DNA of 64,000 nt, from contig OY735207.1 of NCBI GenBank assembly GCA_963457665.1, positions 35,850,816-35,914,815 on the forward strand, in the 5' to 3' direction. A model generated the notes under the pieces. It was not told where the DNA came from, ran no database searches, and worked only from the letters and a program-made list of their open reading frames with translations. Source of the DNA: Thysanoteuthis rhombus. Its lineage: Eukaryota > Mollusca > Cephalopoda > Oegopsida > Thysanoteuthidae. The position numbers and the translations under genes are program-made. Shown in pieces: positions 23,790 to 36,724 of the stretch; positions within the stretch are counted from its first letter, which is position 1; the number at the start of each line of letters is the position of its first letter.

Positions 23790-24560
23790 TCGTGGTATGG
23801 GGTAAGTTGGCCCTCTCATTTTCGGTGATCAGAAAACTTTTCACAGTAACACCGAGCAGTGCGATTTCAGTATCTTTTCAGGCTAACCTCCTAAAAAAAA
23901 AATCAGAAAATAAGATGTATTCAATTGTGATGCTAACACTGTCAAGATCTCTGTTCTGGGTAGAATGATAATTTGTAACTCATTCAGTGGACACTAAGAA
24001 TGTTAAAAATAAAAATAAAAGGAATTCATGGTAGACTGTGACAAGAGAGTAACAGATCTGCATAATTCCTTTTTGTCCAGGTCACGTGATCAAGCAAACA
24101 CAACCAGTAAAGAAAACAACACTTCGGCATTAATTTGTCAATGAGGACCAACTTTCCGCATGGCAAAGGGACCTGCTTGCCCCAACACAGATATATCTAT
24201 CTGGAGAGAGGGTGACATTTGCTAACTGTCGATGGACAGAGCAAAATCGTAACTTCTCAACGATACGTTTGATATGGAGGTTTCGCCCACAGCTGTTCAT
24301 GTCTCACTGACCATTCATTAGCTTTGAAACCTGACCTGAACAAATTTTCATGGTCCTGTTTTAATGATCAAAATCAGTTTTTTTTAGCATTTTACCTCAT
24401 CAGTTTACAACAGGTACGCACCAAATGTCAGGGGCAAAAATGCAGACAATCATGTGACTTGGTCAAGCGACGGAAATGACTGAAAATTAGGCTATAGATA
24501 AAAGCCTGCGATCTGACTTATCCCAGGGTCCGACTAGCCCGGCCTTCACTGTGCATAACT
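23790..24560. repeat. Possible non-autonomous DNA transposon
   Basis: The left side 'GGGGTAAGTTGGCCCTC' and the reverse complement of the right side 'GGGCTAGTCGGACCCTG' are similar but imperfect. GACCAACTTTCTCCATG / GACCAACTTTCCGCATG recur at 23759 and 24147. Boundaries and target-site duplication not resolved. Confidence 0.25.
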
Positions 24561-24675
24561 GCTTAGCCTCACGGATTTTTCTATCATGCAGTTTTTTGTA
24601 GGCACAGGAAAAACTGCAAACCTTACCTTAGCTTACATGCTCCTTCAAATTTGAAGTAATATTTGAATCTTTAAT

Positions 24676-25060
24676 CATTCATCATCATCAGTCTTTCAAC
24701 GTCCGTCGTTAGACATAGACCTTCCCCAGGATTTGCTACACTTGCGGAGCCAGTACTTCCTGAACTTGTCTAGCTCGTCTCTCTATCTAATATTCTGCTG
24801 GCCTCGGTTGCGCATGTGATCTCGGGGGATCCATGTCGTGAGTCGTGATGTCCATCAACTGTCCGCCATTCTTGCAACATGGCCAGCCCACCGCCAAAAA
24901 TTCGAGATTTTTAATGGATTCTATGATGTCCCTGACTCTTGTCTTTTCTCGGATGTACTGTGCTGTCTTGTGGTCTCTCCATGTGAGGCCTAGCATAATT
25001 CTTTCATGTGCACATTGCACGGTTCTTACTGTAAATATCAATGAAAATCTCATGCTAGTT
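24676..25060 (-). mobile_element. RTE retrotransposon 3' fragment
   Basis: TCA-repeat tail, then the standard RTE 3' terminus in reverse. Minus-strand translation gives RTVQCAHERIMLGLTWRDHK, TAQYIREKTRVRDIIESI, and a WIPRDHMRNRGQQNIR-like end. 5'-truncated. Confidence 0.9.
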
Positions 25061-26025
25061 TATTTGTCCGAGAATGCCCAAATATTTTCACATGAATTAA
25101 TGTTTACTGTTCTTCGCTTCTTTCTTCTTACGGAAGGATCCATGAGATGGCTCTACTTTTGAATATAAGGGAGACCTGTAAGATAAATTCATCCCTTTTT
25201 TATCATTAATTTGTCTTAGGAAAGCCCAGTTTCAAGTAAATTCGATAAAAAAAATCACGTTTGGTTATACATCTTTAATTTCAGCGTGCATTTTTCAAAT
25301 TGTCAAAACTGGTTCAACGTTGTTTAGGGAAAATGAAAAAAAACAAATAAGCAACATCCTCGGCATATATACTTTTCTATTTCAAGGAAAGTAAAAATGC
25401 GACTCCGATGTAAAAAGTGGTAAGTGCAGTTTATGGAAAAGCTACTGTAAATGAACAAACCTCTTGATAGTGGTCTGTGAAGCTTTGTACTGGAGATTTC
25501 TCGCCAAACGTTGCTCTACGGTTGAGTGCACCAGTTGAGGTTGATAGCTATTGAATCAAGACATTACTTATGATTAATGGTATACGCTGCAAGAGTTAGC
25601 CAACATAGTCAAAAATCTAAATCGATTGTTCAAAAGTATTGATTATGTCAGTCACTTTGATGCCTGACTTCTAGAGAAGTTGAGCAAAAACAAATCTACT
25701 GGACAGGACTTCTGTGTGCGTGTTGCTACTTTGACGCAATAAAAATGCTCCGTTTATCAATCTAATTGTGACGATCAATGAAGAGGGGACACTTTAGAAC
25801 AATATGAGACGCAGAAGATCACGTGGTTGGTCAAATGAATCGCCAATAATCGTACCAAAGGTTGTTCTCCATCTGGATCTGATGTTGTTCTATGTGTAAT
25901 GGTAATAGAAAATAGATTTTTGCAATGAAATCCTTCTGGAGAAACATTCAAATAAGTGCTGCTCCAAGTCAGCAATAGACTTAAAGCGTCTGGAATTGGT
26001 TGAGAAAATAGCGCATTATTCCGTT

Positions 26026-26815
26026 ATCATCATCATCATCATCATGAGTTTTTTACTGTCCGTCATTCGATATAAACTTTCTCCGGGACTCGCCACACCT
26101 CTCTATCGGGGGCGTCGAAGGGCCAACATTTTCTGACCCTGTCCAGTTTGTTGCGCCATCTCATATCCTGCCGGCCCCGATTCTGCATTTGATCTCTGAG
26201 GATCCATGTTGTGAGTCGTGGTGTCCATCGGTTGTCTGCCAGTCTTGCAACATGACCAGCCAATTGCCATTTAAGTTTCCCAATGGTCTCTATGATGTCT
26301 CAGACCCCTGTTTTTTCTTAATATCCTGAGCTGATACATTTCATATTCAGGTCGCATAATTCACAGTTTTTTGGGGGGAGTCAGTCTCTTGGTTAGTTTC
26401 CATGTTTCAGCTCCATTTGTGACTATCAGGAGGATGTGTTGGTTGTATACTTTTTGTTTTAATACTTATGGGATTTTTTTTTGGTTCTTGGTGGTTCAGT
26501 TTACTCTACCAAAGGCTTGTCATCCAGGAGCAATTCTTTGCTTGATTTCTTCTTCCTTTGAGGATTTCTTGGAGATTCGTTGTCCTAGGGAAATGTAGTA
26601 GTGTCCAGTCCAGCTTTGTGTTTTCGATTTTGACCGTTGAGCATTTAATTCCGACACGTTCGTTGTATATGACCTTTGTTTTGCTGAAGTTCATGTGAAG
26701 GTCAACTTTCTTTGTTCAGTTTGTCCAGCATTAGTTGGATGTCGTGGGGGTTTTCTGCAAAAAGGATAATGTCGTCTGCAAATCTGAGGTTACTTCGGTG
26801 TATTCCACCAAAATA
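26026..26815 (-). mobile_element. RTE retrotransposon 3' fragment
   Basis: ATC-repeat tail (26028-26044). Minus-strand frame at 26063-26263 reads MAGHVARLADNRWTPRLTTW, RDQMQNRGRQDMRWRNKLDR, DAPDREVWR. Further upstream come 'MNFSKTKVIYNERVGIKCST' and the decayed 'RFADDI' region (gatgtcgtctgcaaatctg). Several frameshifts. Confidence 0.92.
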
Positions 26816-26829
26816 ACGCTAAACCATGT

Positions 26830-28460
26830 ATGTTCCTTTGCTGACTTTACATGTATGAAAGAGACATGCTCATCCATCACATTAAAAATGCAATATTAAA
26901 TCAAATGAAAAACCAACTAAAAGCAGACGCTCCATTCCAGATAAAATTCATGTGTCTCTTATTGTAAAATCTTTAAAAAAAACAATCTTCAAGATTAGAA
27001 GTGTCATTATCGTAATCTATCACTAACTCCATACTTATTGAATGCAAGATTGAATGCAAGATGAACTAAAGTAATCAGGATCCCCACTAGAGGGACTTAT
27101 TCCCACCCTCCTAAACACTAGCCTTTAGAAGCGAACATAACGCCTATTCTTAGGAATATGACACTGGGAGACAAGACCATATAAACGAAATAACTTTCCA
27201 CAACCAGTTTAATGGACGCAGCTTAGATTTTAACAAAAAGAAGACTTAATTTTCTAAAGTATCCATATTGGAATTCCCTTCAACCGACTAAAAGCCGACA
27301 CCCTATTTCCCTCAAGTGAAACTAATAAATACAGAATATCTATTCTCTGCTCTATGGTCTCCATACATTCTAAACTATGTTCTTCAGAAGAGATGCATCA
27401 ATTCTGCTGGACTGGACAAACATGTACACTGAAAGAAAAAGAACCTCTATAGTAGACTATACAGTGAATTCTTTTAGTCAGTATCTGATAACTTATATCA
27501 GTTACTTTGAATGTTCAAGTCCTCAAATATCCAACCGAAAAATATATCAAATTAAGCTGCTAAAAATCGAAAATTAGACTCATTTGAGTATTAACAACTC
27601 ATGTTCTATTTTTCTAAATGATCTCATCAATTTTGCTTACCCAGCAGTCAGGGGGACAGTTTGGTGATCGCTCTTAGCCCAATAAATAAACCCGATCTTA
27701 GTAAATAATTCAACTATCTAACTTCCTCTCAGCACTTCAAAAATCAGGATCACCTATAGAGAGTTGAGTTTGACCTTGACATGCTATGGTTGTAGTCAGA
27801 TGATACTCTGGTATTTGCAAAAATAGTTGCTTGAGGTAATGAGAGACTCTGTCGTGGGTGGGGGGAGGATGAATACACAGATCTTTGAAATTTTTTTCAT
27901 TATTTGTGAACGAAGGGAATTTTTTTCTTGTTCTGAAAGGATAAAAGAAGCAAAAAAGCTGTTAGTCAATACAAAAGTAGCCTAAAATATTTGCTTTCTT
28001 TCAAATGTTTATTTAGGGGAATCGTATGTTAGTTTATTGTACGTTATTTTCTTTGAAAATGAAACGATTGCTAGTGGAAAAAATTGCCTACCCATTCGGT
28101 AAGACTTGGGTCAATAGTTCTTATACTGATATAACTAATCAAGAATAGATATCGATTATTTTTTCAACTCGAATTTTTTGACTTGCTGGGCTCCAGTTTT
28201 GCAATGTTTATATCTTCAAGCCCTTGAGAACTTGTATTTATTTACGCTAATCATATTTAACTGATGGTTGAAGTTAAATAATAACACAAATCACTAGATA
28301 ATAATTGGGACCAACAAACCTGTATCCAATTTCAGTAATTAAAACACTGCTGAAACTGCCATCCTCAGCTGAACAAGGCTGCTCCCAGGTTATCTTTCGG
28401 GGACTTGGTTAACTGCATGACTGCTCCATTACATGAATAGATATTTTTAAAAGTAAAGGA
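26830..28460. other. Intergenic, no gene seen
   Basis: AT-rich sequence without recognisable coding blocks, microsatellites or repeats that I can match within the window. Confidence 0.45.
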
Positions 28461-28476
28461 GTCAGGGAGCGGTTGC

Positions 28477-29197
28477 GACTAGAGACGGTTGCAACAAGTC
28501 TTATTTCTCTGATCAGATACATGCTATTGTGATGACACTCATACTGCACGTCATAGTTAGACTCCCACCCCACCAGGACGACAGAATACACATTTAACAT
28601 TGACTGTTGCATTTATTAAGTGCTTTGCAGGTATGAAAGTAATTTTTTCATGAGCTGTTTATTTATCGTACTGCTCTGACCATTCGTATGAATAAGATAA
28701 GAGTTCATTACATTGCAAAATGTTCCATTCTTTCCGTCGAACACTGAAATAGGGAGAGATTAAATAGCATCTGTGATATCTGCACATTAACCCAAGGGAA
28801 CCTATGATCTATGAAGAGACAAGCAAAAATCAGTAATGTCATTTGCTAAATAGATAATGCTATTATACTATTGTATATAGATTAATAAATCTATTATAAA
28901 ACAATGCATATTTTCAAAACACTATGCTCATTGACACAAAAAGCAAAAGTTAATTAGCGAAATGTAATGTATCTTTAACAAGTAGCAACCGTCCCCAAGG
29001 TTGGGAACAGTTGCTGCAACTGACTTCTTCCATTCAAATAAATATTTTGAACGATCTGTCATAGTTTATAATTTTTGAATGGTATGAGTCATTAGCAGAC
29101 GGATGTAAGTTTAATACATAATCTTTTGGTTGGTCTAGTCTAAATAGTTTCTTAGTAACGAAGAGTAATGCAAAAAGTGTTGCAACCATCCCTAGTC
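28477..29197. mobile_element. ~720-bp element bounded by inverted repeats
   Basis: GACTAGAGACGGTTGCAACA (28477-28496) and the reverse complement of 29178-29197, GACTAGGGATGGTTGCAACA, match at 18 of 20 positions. A related internal motif, GCAACCGTCCCC...GTTGCTGCAAC, lies near 28985-29020. The interior is AT-rich with no transposase, consistent with a MITE-like element. Target-site duplication not identified. Confidence 0.55.
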
Positions 29198-29219
29198 CCC
29201 CCTATGAGTACTGAGTAAG

Positions 29220-30960
29220 TAAATAAATTGAAATAATACGAGCGTTATATACGTCTCTTATGGTTGCTTAGTACTTTTACTTTCTTCTCAACAAAATTTT
29301 AACTTCACTGAACCGAGTACTAAAGTTTCATACTCACGACAGAACATTTTTCAGGGAAGTTAGGCTTGGAATATCGATATAACACAATATTCTTACTCCG
29401 GTTCTCTTTTCATTTGACCTTGTGCGGTCTCAAAATAAGCCGAGTAAACATCATGTACAAATATCAAGTTAGTTAAAAATGAATTAGTAGTTCTACTCTA
29501 AGCCAATAATTGCATTCTCAAGGAAGCTAAATCTTTGTATTGTGTTAAGAACAAGTCCTGGTGTTTGCATTAGCACAATAGAATTAATTAAGATCATCAA
29601 AAAAGGTTTACGCACCATTAACTTTCTCAAAATCGAAGCAAATATATAAAATGGCTGAACATATTTGTCGGATTCAAAGCCCCGTGCGGATATTGAAGCC
29701 TTTCTTTATTTTGTTGATCTTGTTACAACAACGTTCCGACTGAACCTTTCTACAGCATTCCGTAGGTGCATGATTACACAAAAAGGACCTCTTCATCTAC
29801 AAAAAAACACATCAATATTTCTCTTACGAAAATAACAATACAAGAAAGAATCTAATTGTCCAATAAAGCTTGAAATATTTATGACTTTTCTCAAAGTCAA
29901 TATTTTTTCATCCGAAGCAGATTTTAGTGCAAGGTCAGATTCATGGGCGACTCAGAGGACGGAACTAAACTAACACTGACTTACGAGAGTAGCAGGCTTA
30001 CTATCATACTACAGCAGGTATTTGTTGAAAAGTAACTAAATTTGGCACAAGGTCATATTTGCAAGACACCCACGCTCTCATTTATTCTGTATTATTTGAA
30101 ACGACAAGAAAACACCTGCCAATACGAAAGTAATCAACGCATTTAATCTAATGCTTACCTTTTTTTTTATTGTTTCTCCAAGGGATTGAGAATTTATTCA
30201 TTGTCCTTGACTTTTTTCTTCATGAACAAATACAAACGATCATTTTAGGCTTAGTCCCTGGGACATCTTGAAGTAAACTGATTGTATACCAAAAGTAATT
30301 ATCAACCCAACACTTCAATATTGATTACAGAGTCACCCCAACATTTAATTCCAATATTAAAGATTACAGTAGTCCAGCATACTATTATAAAGTTATTTTA
30401 AATAATTTTTTTTTAAATTTACTCCAAAAATAAGTGAATATGTCTTGATTTTTGTTTGATAATTAGTTTTGTTTCTGATTAAACCGGGAAATTGCTTGTT
30501 TCCTGCTTCGCATACTTTATACAGAAACTGAAAATATACGTAATTCAATTTTTCACTTGTTGCTTAGTATAACCTGATCATCTGCTTTCTTGGACCAACT
30601 AGCTTTAATCTAGTTGTGCCCCGGAATCTCCTGTGTTAACAAGAGTAGCTGATATCAAAAAGGATTCAAATTTGTATTAGAAAACAGCTATAATTTTATA
30701 GCGCATGAACACTTATAAGAATCACAATGTATTAGTCATTTCATTTGCATGACAAGTATAAGGGGACATATTTTGCAGATCTTACAAAACGACGAAAGAA
30801 TGTACATGTTTACCAAGATTGTACATGTTTACACAGATTAGCCTTTTCTAGTACAAAGCCTCAATACTAGACAACCCACTGTACTCACAAACAATGGCTT
30901 GTAAGACAAGTAAGCAAACCATCGCTTTAGATTAGCTGTTCTTAATTAAGTAGCACTCTT
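29220..30960. other. Intergenic, no gene seen
   Basis: AT-rich, no coding blocks or matched repeats. A short direct repeat 'tgtacatgtttac' occurs near 30804-30835. Confidence 0.45.
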
Positions 30961-31082
30961 GGTAGTAGAATAGTTAATGTGTTGATCTTACAAGTTAGTG
31001 GGAATGAGATTGAACCTTGCTGCATGATTTAGAAATGTTGCCTTCTGTCTCGAAAAGCCGACTCCAAGAAATACTTACTTTA

Positions 31083-31155
31083 AGTTGGCGTAGTGACGAT
31101 TAGCAAGTGGGTCTCGCTGGTCATTGCTTGTGTGTTCGATTCTTACGGTTGTTGT
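31083..31155 (+). repeat. tRNA-like head, probable SINE
   Basis: 'GTAGTGACGATTAGCAAG' resembles box A, and GTTCGATTC (31134-31142) is a good box B. Acceptor stems do not pair well, so a SINE or tRNA pseudogene is more likely than a working tRNA gene. Confidence 0.4.
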
Positions 31156-32039
31156 TGCCTAGCGTTGGACTTAGCTTAGTATACATCTACTAATATTGTA
31201 GTATAAAAGCTGTTGTCTTTTTGTTGCTAGGAGAGGTTATTCTTCTGTCTCATTCAAGCACACAGAAAAAGAGGAAGAGATTACTGCAAACACCCAGATA
31301 CAAAATTGGCTCTTACTGTTGGTAAGGAAGGCTTTGCTGTGTGTGTATGTTCGCTAATTAAGGTGGGCGACTGCTGCTAGTAATACAACTACAGCTACTG
31401 ATGTTGCTGCTGATCTATCAAATTCGTTTTTGCACGGTTCTGTCGCCTCATTTTCTTCAAATTATACGGGAAAAAAACAGAAAATTTCAAGAGTTTTGGT
31501 TGGTTTGTGTTTTTTGCAATAGATATATTCATACTAGAATATATATTTAAATAGTTTATCAAGGCGTGGGTAATCCAATCATTTTAATGTTACTATGCTA
31601 GTTATATAAATATTTACTAAACTTAGCCTAGTCTGAAATAAAACTACCACAGTGGCTTGCAATATAGGGTTGCTTATTATCGCCCAAGAATAGTAGTTCT
31701 ATTATACTTATGAACTAACTTGACGTGAGGACCACAAAGTAGCTTACTATAGTCATTGCACTACGGCAAGTATCTTGATTAAATTATGGAATGTTCTTTT
31801 ACAAATACAGATATAGAAAAAAGTGAGAAAAGGAGCGGAAATTGTCAACGGTGGTTTCGGGGTGAAGGAATGTATGCCAAAAATGTCATCATAATAAAGA
31901 TGACTGATTATATTGAATGACGATACATATTATGATGATATAGTCTTTATCGTTATAAAACTACACATAATGATGGTGCAATTTATTTACTCTTCCACCA
32001 GAGCAAAATGCAACACAAGGTCAGGTCTTTACGTGGGGA

Positions 32040-32360
32040 AAATAAGTGACACTCATGAAAAATAGCCCCAGCCGACGCGACTTTGATTGCTAAGCAACCG
32101 TGGTTGCAAAAGCAACTGCAGTCACGGAAGCGTCAGGATGAGCCCAACCTGTCCCTTTAAGTGCAATGGGACAGTGCTGCCCTGGGGCAACGGATCCCCC
32201 GCAGCTGGGCTGAGTGATAGAAAAGGGAGCCAAAGGACGAGTCCAAAGGCTACCAATGCGCATAGCAATACGGCGACACATTTTACCGGCGCACTCAGTC
32301 TTTGAAACTCACCACACCACAATCTCCGGCCAATTAGCAGGCAAGTGTCAGTACCGGCGT
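32040..32360. promoter_or_regulatory. GC-rich block with X-box (RFX)-like palindromes
   Basis: About 320 bp clearly richer in GC and CpG than its AT-rich surroundings. ATTGCTAAGCAAC (32086-32098) and GTTGCAAAAGCAAC (32103-32116) are inverted half-sites of the RFX X-box type, five bases apart. Open frames exist on both strands, as expected from GC-rich sequence, with no recognised protein. Could be an enhancer, an unannotated promoter, or a GC-rich repeat. Confidence 0.35.
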
Positions 32361-32694
32361 CTCAGGATATGCCGTCGAAGAGATACTACACTTTAATCCA
32401 TAATGCTAGTACATTTTGTTGTTGCTATTGCTGTTCGTGGCGGCATTATTGAGTAGATGTCATTATCAGTGAAAAATATCATAAAAGTGTTTATGACTTT
32501 AACGTTGTAAAGGCAAGGAAGATAGCAACTGTAACGTTGATAATTCTATCAAAATTATTGGGGATTTCAGTAATAGTGATCATTAGAAACCGTCTACCTG
32601 AACTGTCACCGGAAGAGTGAACATATTTTCTCCCTTTTTATCCTCTTTTTCCATTGGACTCGCTGACCGCATAGCTATGTATGTATGTATGCAT

Positions 32695-33035
32695 ACAGGG
32701 CGTATCAATGGTTTGAAAAGTTTAAGCATTCACTCCTTATTATGACTAGAAATTACTTTTTGGAGTCTTTTTCAAATTCCCACTAAATAGGTTTTTAGCT
32801 GGCAATTCAATTTGAATTGTTAGTTTATGCTATATTGGTCCCTTAGTTTGTGTCCAACAGTGTTCGTGTTTGTCTTTTGGAAATTCGGACTTATAAGTGA
32901 TCAGAGAGTCGAAGGAAGAAAGTTATTCATTGGTCACCTCTTTTTTAATTTTATTTAATTGATCACCCTAATACGGCATGCTACTAAAAAGACGTTAGTT
33001 GTACTACGGTTTCTATTGGCTGAATAACCCGACCT
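32695..33035 (+). repeat. Dispersed repeat family A, copy 2
   Basis: Matches copy 1 in order: TTTAAGCATTCACTCC, AGCTGGCAATTCAATTTG, TTTATGCTATATTGGTCCCT, CGTGTTTGTCTTTTGGAA, CGGTTTCTATTGGCTGAAT. Preceded by a short GTAT run near 32679-32696. More diverged than copy 1. Confidence 0.6.
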
Positions 33036-33477
33036 ATGATATAATTTCTAATTAGGAGAGCTATTAAGATCCTAATGACAATGACGATAGCTTATTTGTT
33101 CTTTCGAGACAACCGGTATTTATTCGAGTCAGGTTTGAAAAGATTTCAATCTCGTCACGAGATTTTCAATTTGTATTTTTTCATTGAGGATAATGATTGA
33201 AAGACATAAAAGAAAGAGAGAGAAAGAGAAGAAAAAGAAGAGTAGACATTTTTCTTGTTCTGCTAATAACGCCCACGCTTTTGCTAATTTCTCAACTCAG
33301 GGCCATTCACGCTAAAACTCGGACATCTATTAGTTCATTTTTATACTGTTATTTTCTGTTGCGATCATTAAATAGAATTGATCAAGTCTTTTACATAAGA
33401 CTGTTTTCATTTCTTCTTTATTTTTACCCTCCTTACATTTTCTCTTCCTTTTCTTGCTTATTCATTTATCTCACGTC

Positions 33478-33820
33478 GGCTATGCTCAACCTCACATGGA
33501 GAGATTATAAGATAGCACGGTATATTTGAGAAAAGACAAGATTTCGAAGTATCATAAAAAGCATTAGAAAACTCAAATGGCAATGGGCTGGACATGTTGC
33601 AGGGATGTAAGACAACTGCTGAACATCACAACTCACAACATGAATCGCTAAAGATCATGTGCGAAATTGTAGCCGACGGAAAGTAAAAAATGGCGTGACA
33701 AGCTCGACGAATTCAGGAAATACTGGCTCCGCCAGGTCCACGGTAGAGAAATCTGGTGAATCTTGGGGAGGGTCTATGTCAAACGATGGACACTAAAAGG
33801 CTGATGATAATGATGAAGCT
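33478..33820 (+). mobile_element. RTE retrotransposon 3' fragment
   Basis: Starts SAMLNLTWRDYKIARYI, then RSIIKSIRKLKWQWAGHVAG, a decayed LTT-IAKDHVRNC and RTLKG-like end, followed by a TGATGATAATGATGA tail. 5'-truncated, several stops. Confidence 0.88.
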
Positions 33821-33829
33821 CATCTGATA

Positions 33830-34655
33830 TCAACTCAGAAAGATCAAATGAATGTAAATCACGTGGTGCCAATCTTTCAAGTTAAATCGGTCTTACTTCT
33901 ATAGGTCACCACTTGTAGGTGGTTGCTATAGTGGGTGACAGAGAGTAGTAGTAGGGTTCTGTGTAGCGACGAAATAGTATAGTTGTTTAGGACAAGTGAT
34001 TTTGTTTTCACGTGATTTGTCTTCACCGCCACATGCCGACGTCACTGGTAGTGTTGGAAAGTAAACGATAATCGCCATGACAGAAGGGATAATTAAGACA
34101 CGGCAAGTATGGATATGGACACGGAGATGAAAAAGAGTTCGTAATTGTAATGAAGAAGTAACCGACTCAGAAAGCCGGAGCAAATGAACATGCACGTTCA
34201 AAGTTTTTATAGACAGTAGCTAAAGGAAATGATGTTCTGTATATGTAGCTAGAATTGAGGTTTCGTATCTAAAGCTAATACTTATTCATTTCTGCATATG
34301 ATTTTAATTTGAAATGAAGGAGACGCTACATTCGCTTTGAAAATCAGCATTCAAAATTATGGTTTCCACTGAAACTAAAGCAGTAACCATCGATGCCGGT
34401 AGGAAATAGGCAACTATCTCATCGACGATGATGTTTATATACTTGTAACAACATAAAAACGTCAATAGGTCCCTAACCTAAGAATGAAAAAAAGCATTTA
34501 TTTTGCACAACAACATTTATTTTTGAACATGATATCCTTCTTTTCCATGCACTTAACCCAATGCTTCTGTATTTATGCATCAAAAAATCCAAATCAAAAT
34601 TCATTGATCAAATTTGTCAGGCTGAGAAGTCATTAATCCTCCCAGGTACCTATAC
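33830..34655. other. Intergenic, no gene seen
   Basis: No recognisable coding blocks. An open minus frame at 33926-34201 has no family resemblance. Confidence 0.4.
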
Positions 34656-34660
34656 TTACG

Positions 34661-35420
34661 AAGGTTAAAATAGTCAACGAAATTATTGTTGACTTTTGTC
34701 GTTAACACTTCAAGCTACATAAAACTTAGGCAGAAGAAAAAATATCTAAAATTTCGATATCAATGCTACTATAATTTTAGAATTCATAATAGTTTCAAAC
34801 GTAGGTCAGATCTTCTGTGTACGAGGCTTTAATTATAATTGCAATGGTTTAAGGCAATCATGATAAATGTCACGATATTGCTCAGTGATTTTCCCCCTAA
34901 AATCATCCAAGACAAGAAGACTTTGAGATAACTATTTTCTGTAATTCATTTTGCTTCAATCTTTTGTATATCTTTTATATACCTTCATCGGTTCAATTTA
35001 ATTAATTACTTGTGAATTGATTCATACCAAGGAAGGTTAAAATAGTTGACGAAGACCATCATTAACCTCTGCGAGCCAATTTTTTAATCCTTGGCTTAAT
35101 TCACATGAAATCCAACATTGCCATCAGCCTGAAATGGGTGAGAGTCACTAACAATGAACAGACCAAAATTTTTCAAGTTCAAAACACAATTTAATTACTT
35201 TATCCTTTCTCAATTCTGCATTTTCTATTTTTCTTCTTCCCTCCATTTTTAATCATTTGTAAGTTTACTCACTAATGTTTAAAATAGTCAATAAAAACCA
35301 TCATATACCCTTGTGGGCTAACTTATTTTTTATCCTTTGTTTAATCTGTATACTATTTAGCTTGACTAGAAGAAGAAAATCTTCAGATTTAGGTACCGCA
35401 AATCTTTCAATTCAACATCC
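34661..35420 (+). repeat. Dispersed repeat family C, three direct copies
   Basis: Copies start at 34661 (AAGGTTAAAATAGTCAACGA), 35033 (AAGGTTAAAATAGTTGACGA) and 35277 (TGTTTAAAATAGTCAATAAA). The second and third continue in parallel: ACCATCATTAACCTCTGCG / ACCATCATATACCCTTGTG, then TTTAATCC / TTATCC and GGCTTAATTCAC / TTTAATCTGTA. A fourth inverted copy lies at 55060-55143. Confidence 0.6.
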
Positions 35421-36724
35421 ACAAATAATGGAACCCACAGATAAAAGCCTGTGGCCATGGAGATTTAATTATTGAAATTAACAACACATATCAAACATCT
35501 GTTTTAAAAAAAACACCGGTAAAAACGAATCCAAGATCCAGGTAGTACGTGCAACTGCACTTATTTGTTTTGAAACTAATACACAATATTATATCAACTT
35601 CAGACTGTACCTAGAAGCTGTAGAGGGTACATTTTGGCCCCTCCTATTAATGAATTTATAGAGGCCCACATTTTGTAAATGAGATTCGCTCGCAAAGCTA
35701 TAAATAAATGAAAATCAGGATAGTAAGAAGAGTGTGGATTTCGATGTCTAAACAACCGGAATTTTAAACTTTTGAACTAAAATTTGTTTTAGCAAATATA
35801 GGCTATTCAGTCGATACGTTGGACATTGGAAATTTAAAGGGGTGGGGGCTAATTCTTTGTCTCCCAATTAAACACGTCTGAAAATCCAAGGCCAAGTCAG
35901 GAAATACCTGCCCAAATGCCTGAAATGAAACAGATCCATAAGGGGTAATGAAGCATAACTAAATATTTAAATAATGGGGACATGCATATCAATTTCTTTG
36001 TGTTTTGATACTTTTAACTTTAGAGCGTAAGAAGTAAATGTTGCAGAGATGTTGTCGTCCTATTTCTGCAAACCAATACTCAAGAGTCATTCCTCCATTG
36101 GGTGGCCTGCTGTTGTGCCCTGGTACCAGACTAGGCGAAGTCCAATGATGTATATAATTCATATACTTTATATTCTGCCAGAAACGGTCACCAAACTCTA
36201 ATAATCTTTAGATAGTCTCGTCTGAACACGGAGGCAAGTAACACTTCAGATGGTTACATATTTTTCAAGTAGTGCCCCCTCCACTGTCAGAGGTTATTTT
36301 GGTGCTATTCTTGAAGTACAACCATACAATTCGACGTTCCAATTATTTTAACCTGTTGTCGTTGACTTGTGTCAGAAAGTTTTTTGTTGTTTTTTTTTTG
36401 TGTGTGTGTTTTTTTTTCTTTTTCAAAATAGCATTTTTCTCAGAATGTTATAAATCTTGACCTGTTAACTTTTCGGGGGATGCATACTCTAACTGGCATA
36501 CGTAATTGTACCTATAGAGCTAGAGGTTGGTCATAACAGATGCGGAAAAAGATACTGTCTGACTGAGGCTGACCAACTAAAAATGTACTTGTTTGTTCAA
36601 GCTGGCCAAATTGAACGACTTGGTGGCCCAAATAAGCTTAGGAGATTGTTGTATACAGCATCGAGTAAACTGCACTCTCAGAAATGAACAGTGAGAATGT
36701 TTACTGTTGCCGTGATAAGGAGTG

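Noticed and set aside
32087-32396. Overlapping open frames on both strands of the GC-rich block
   Set aside because: Frames open on both strands at once reflect GC richness and few stop codons; none resembles a known protein.
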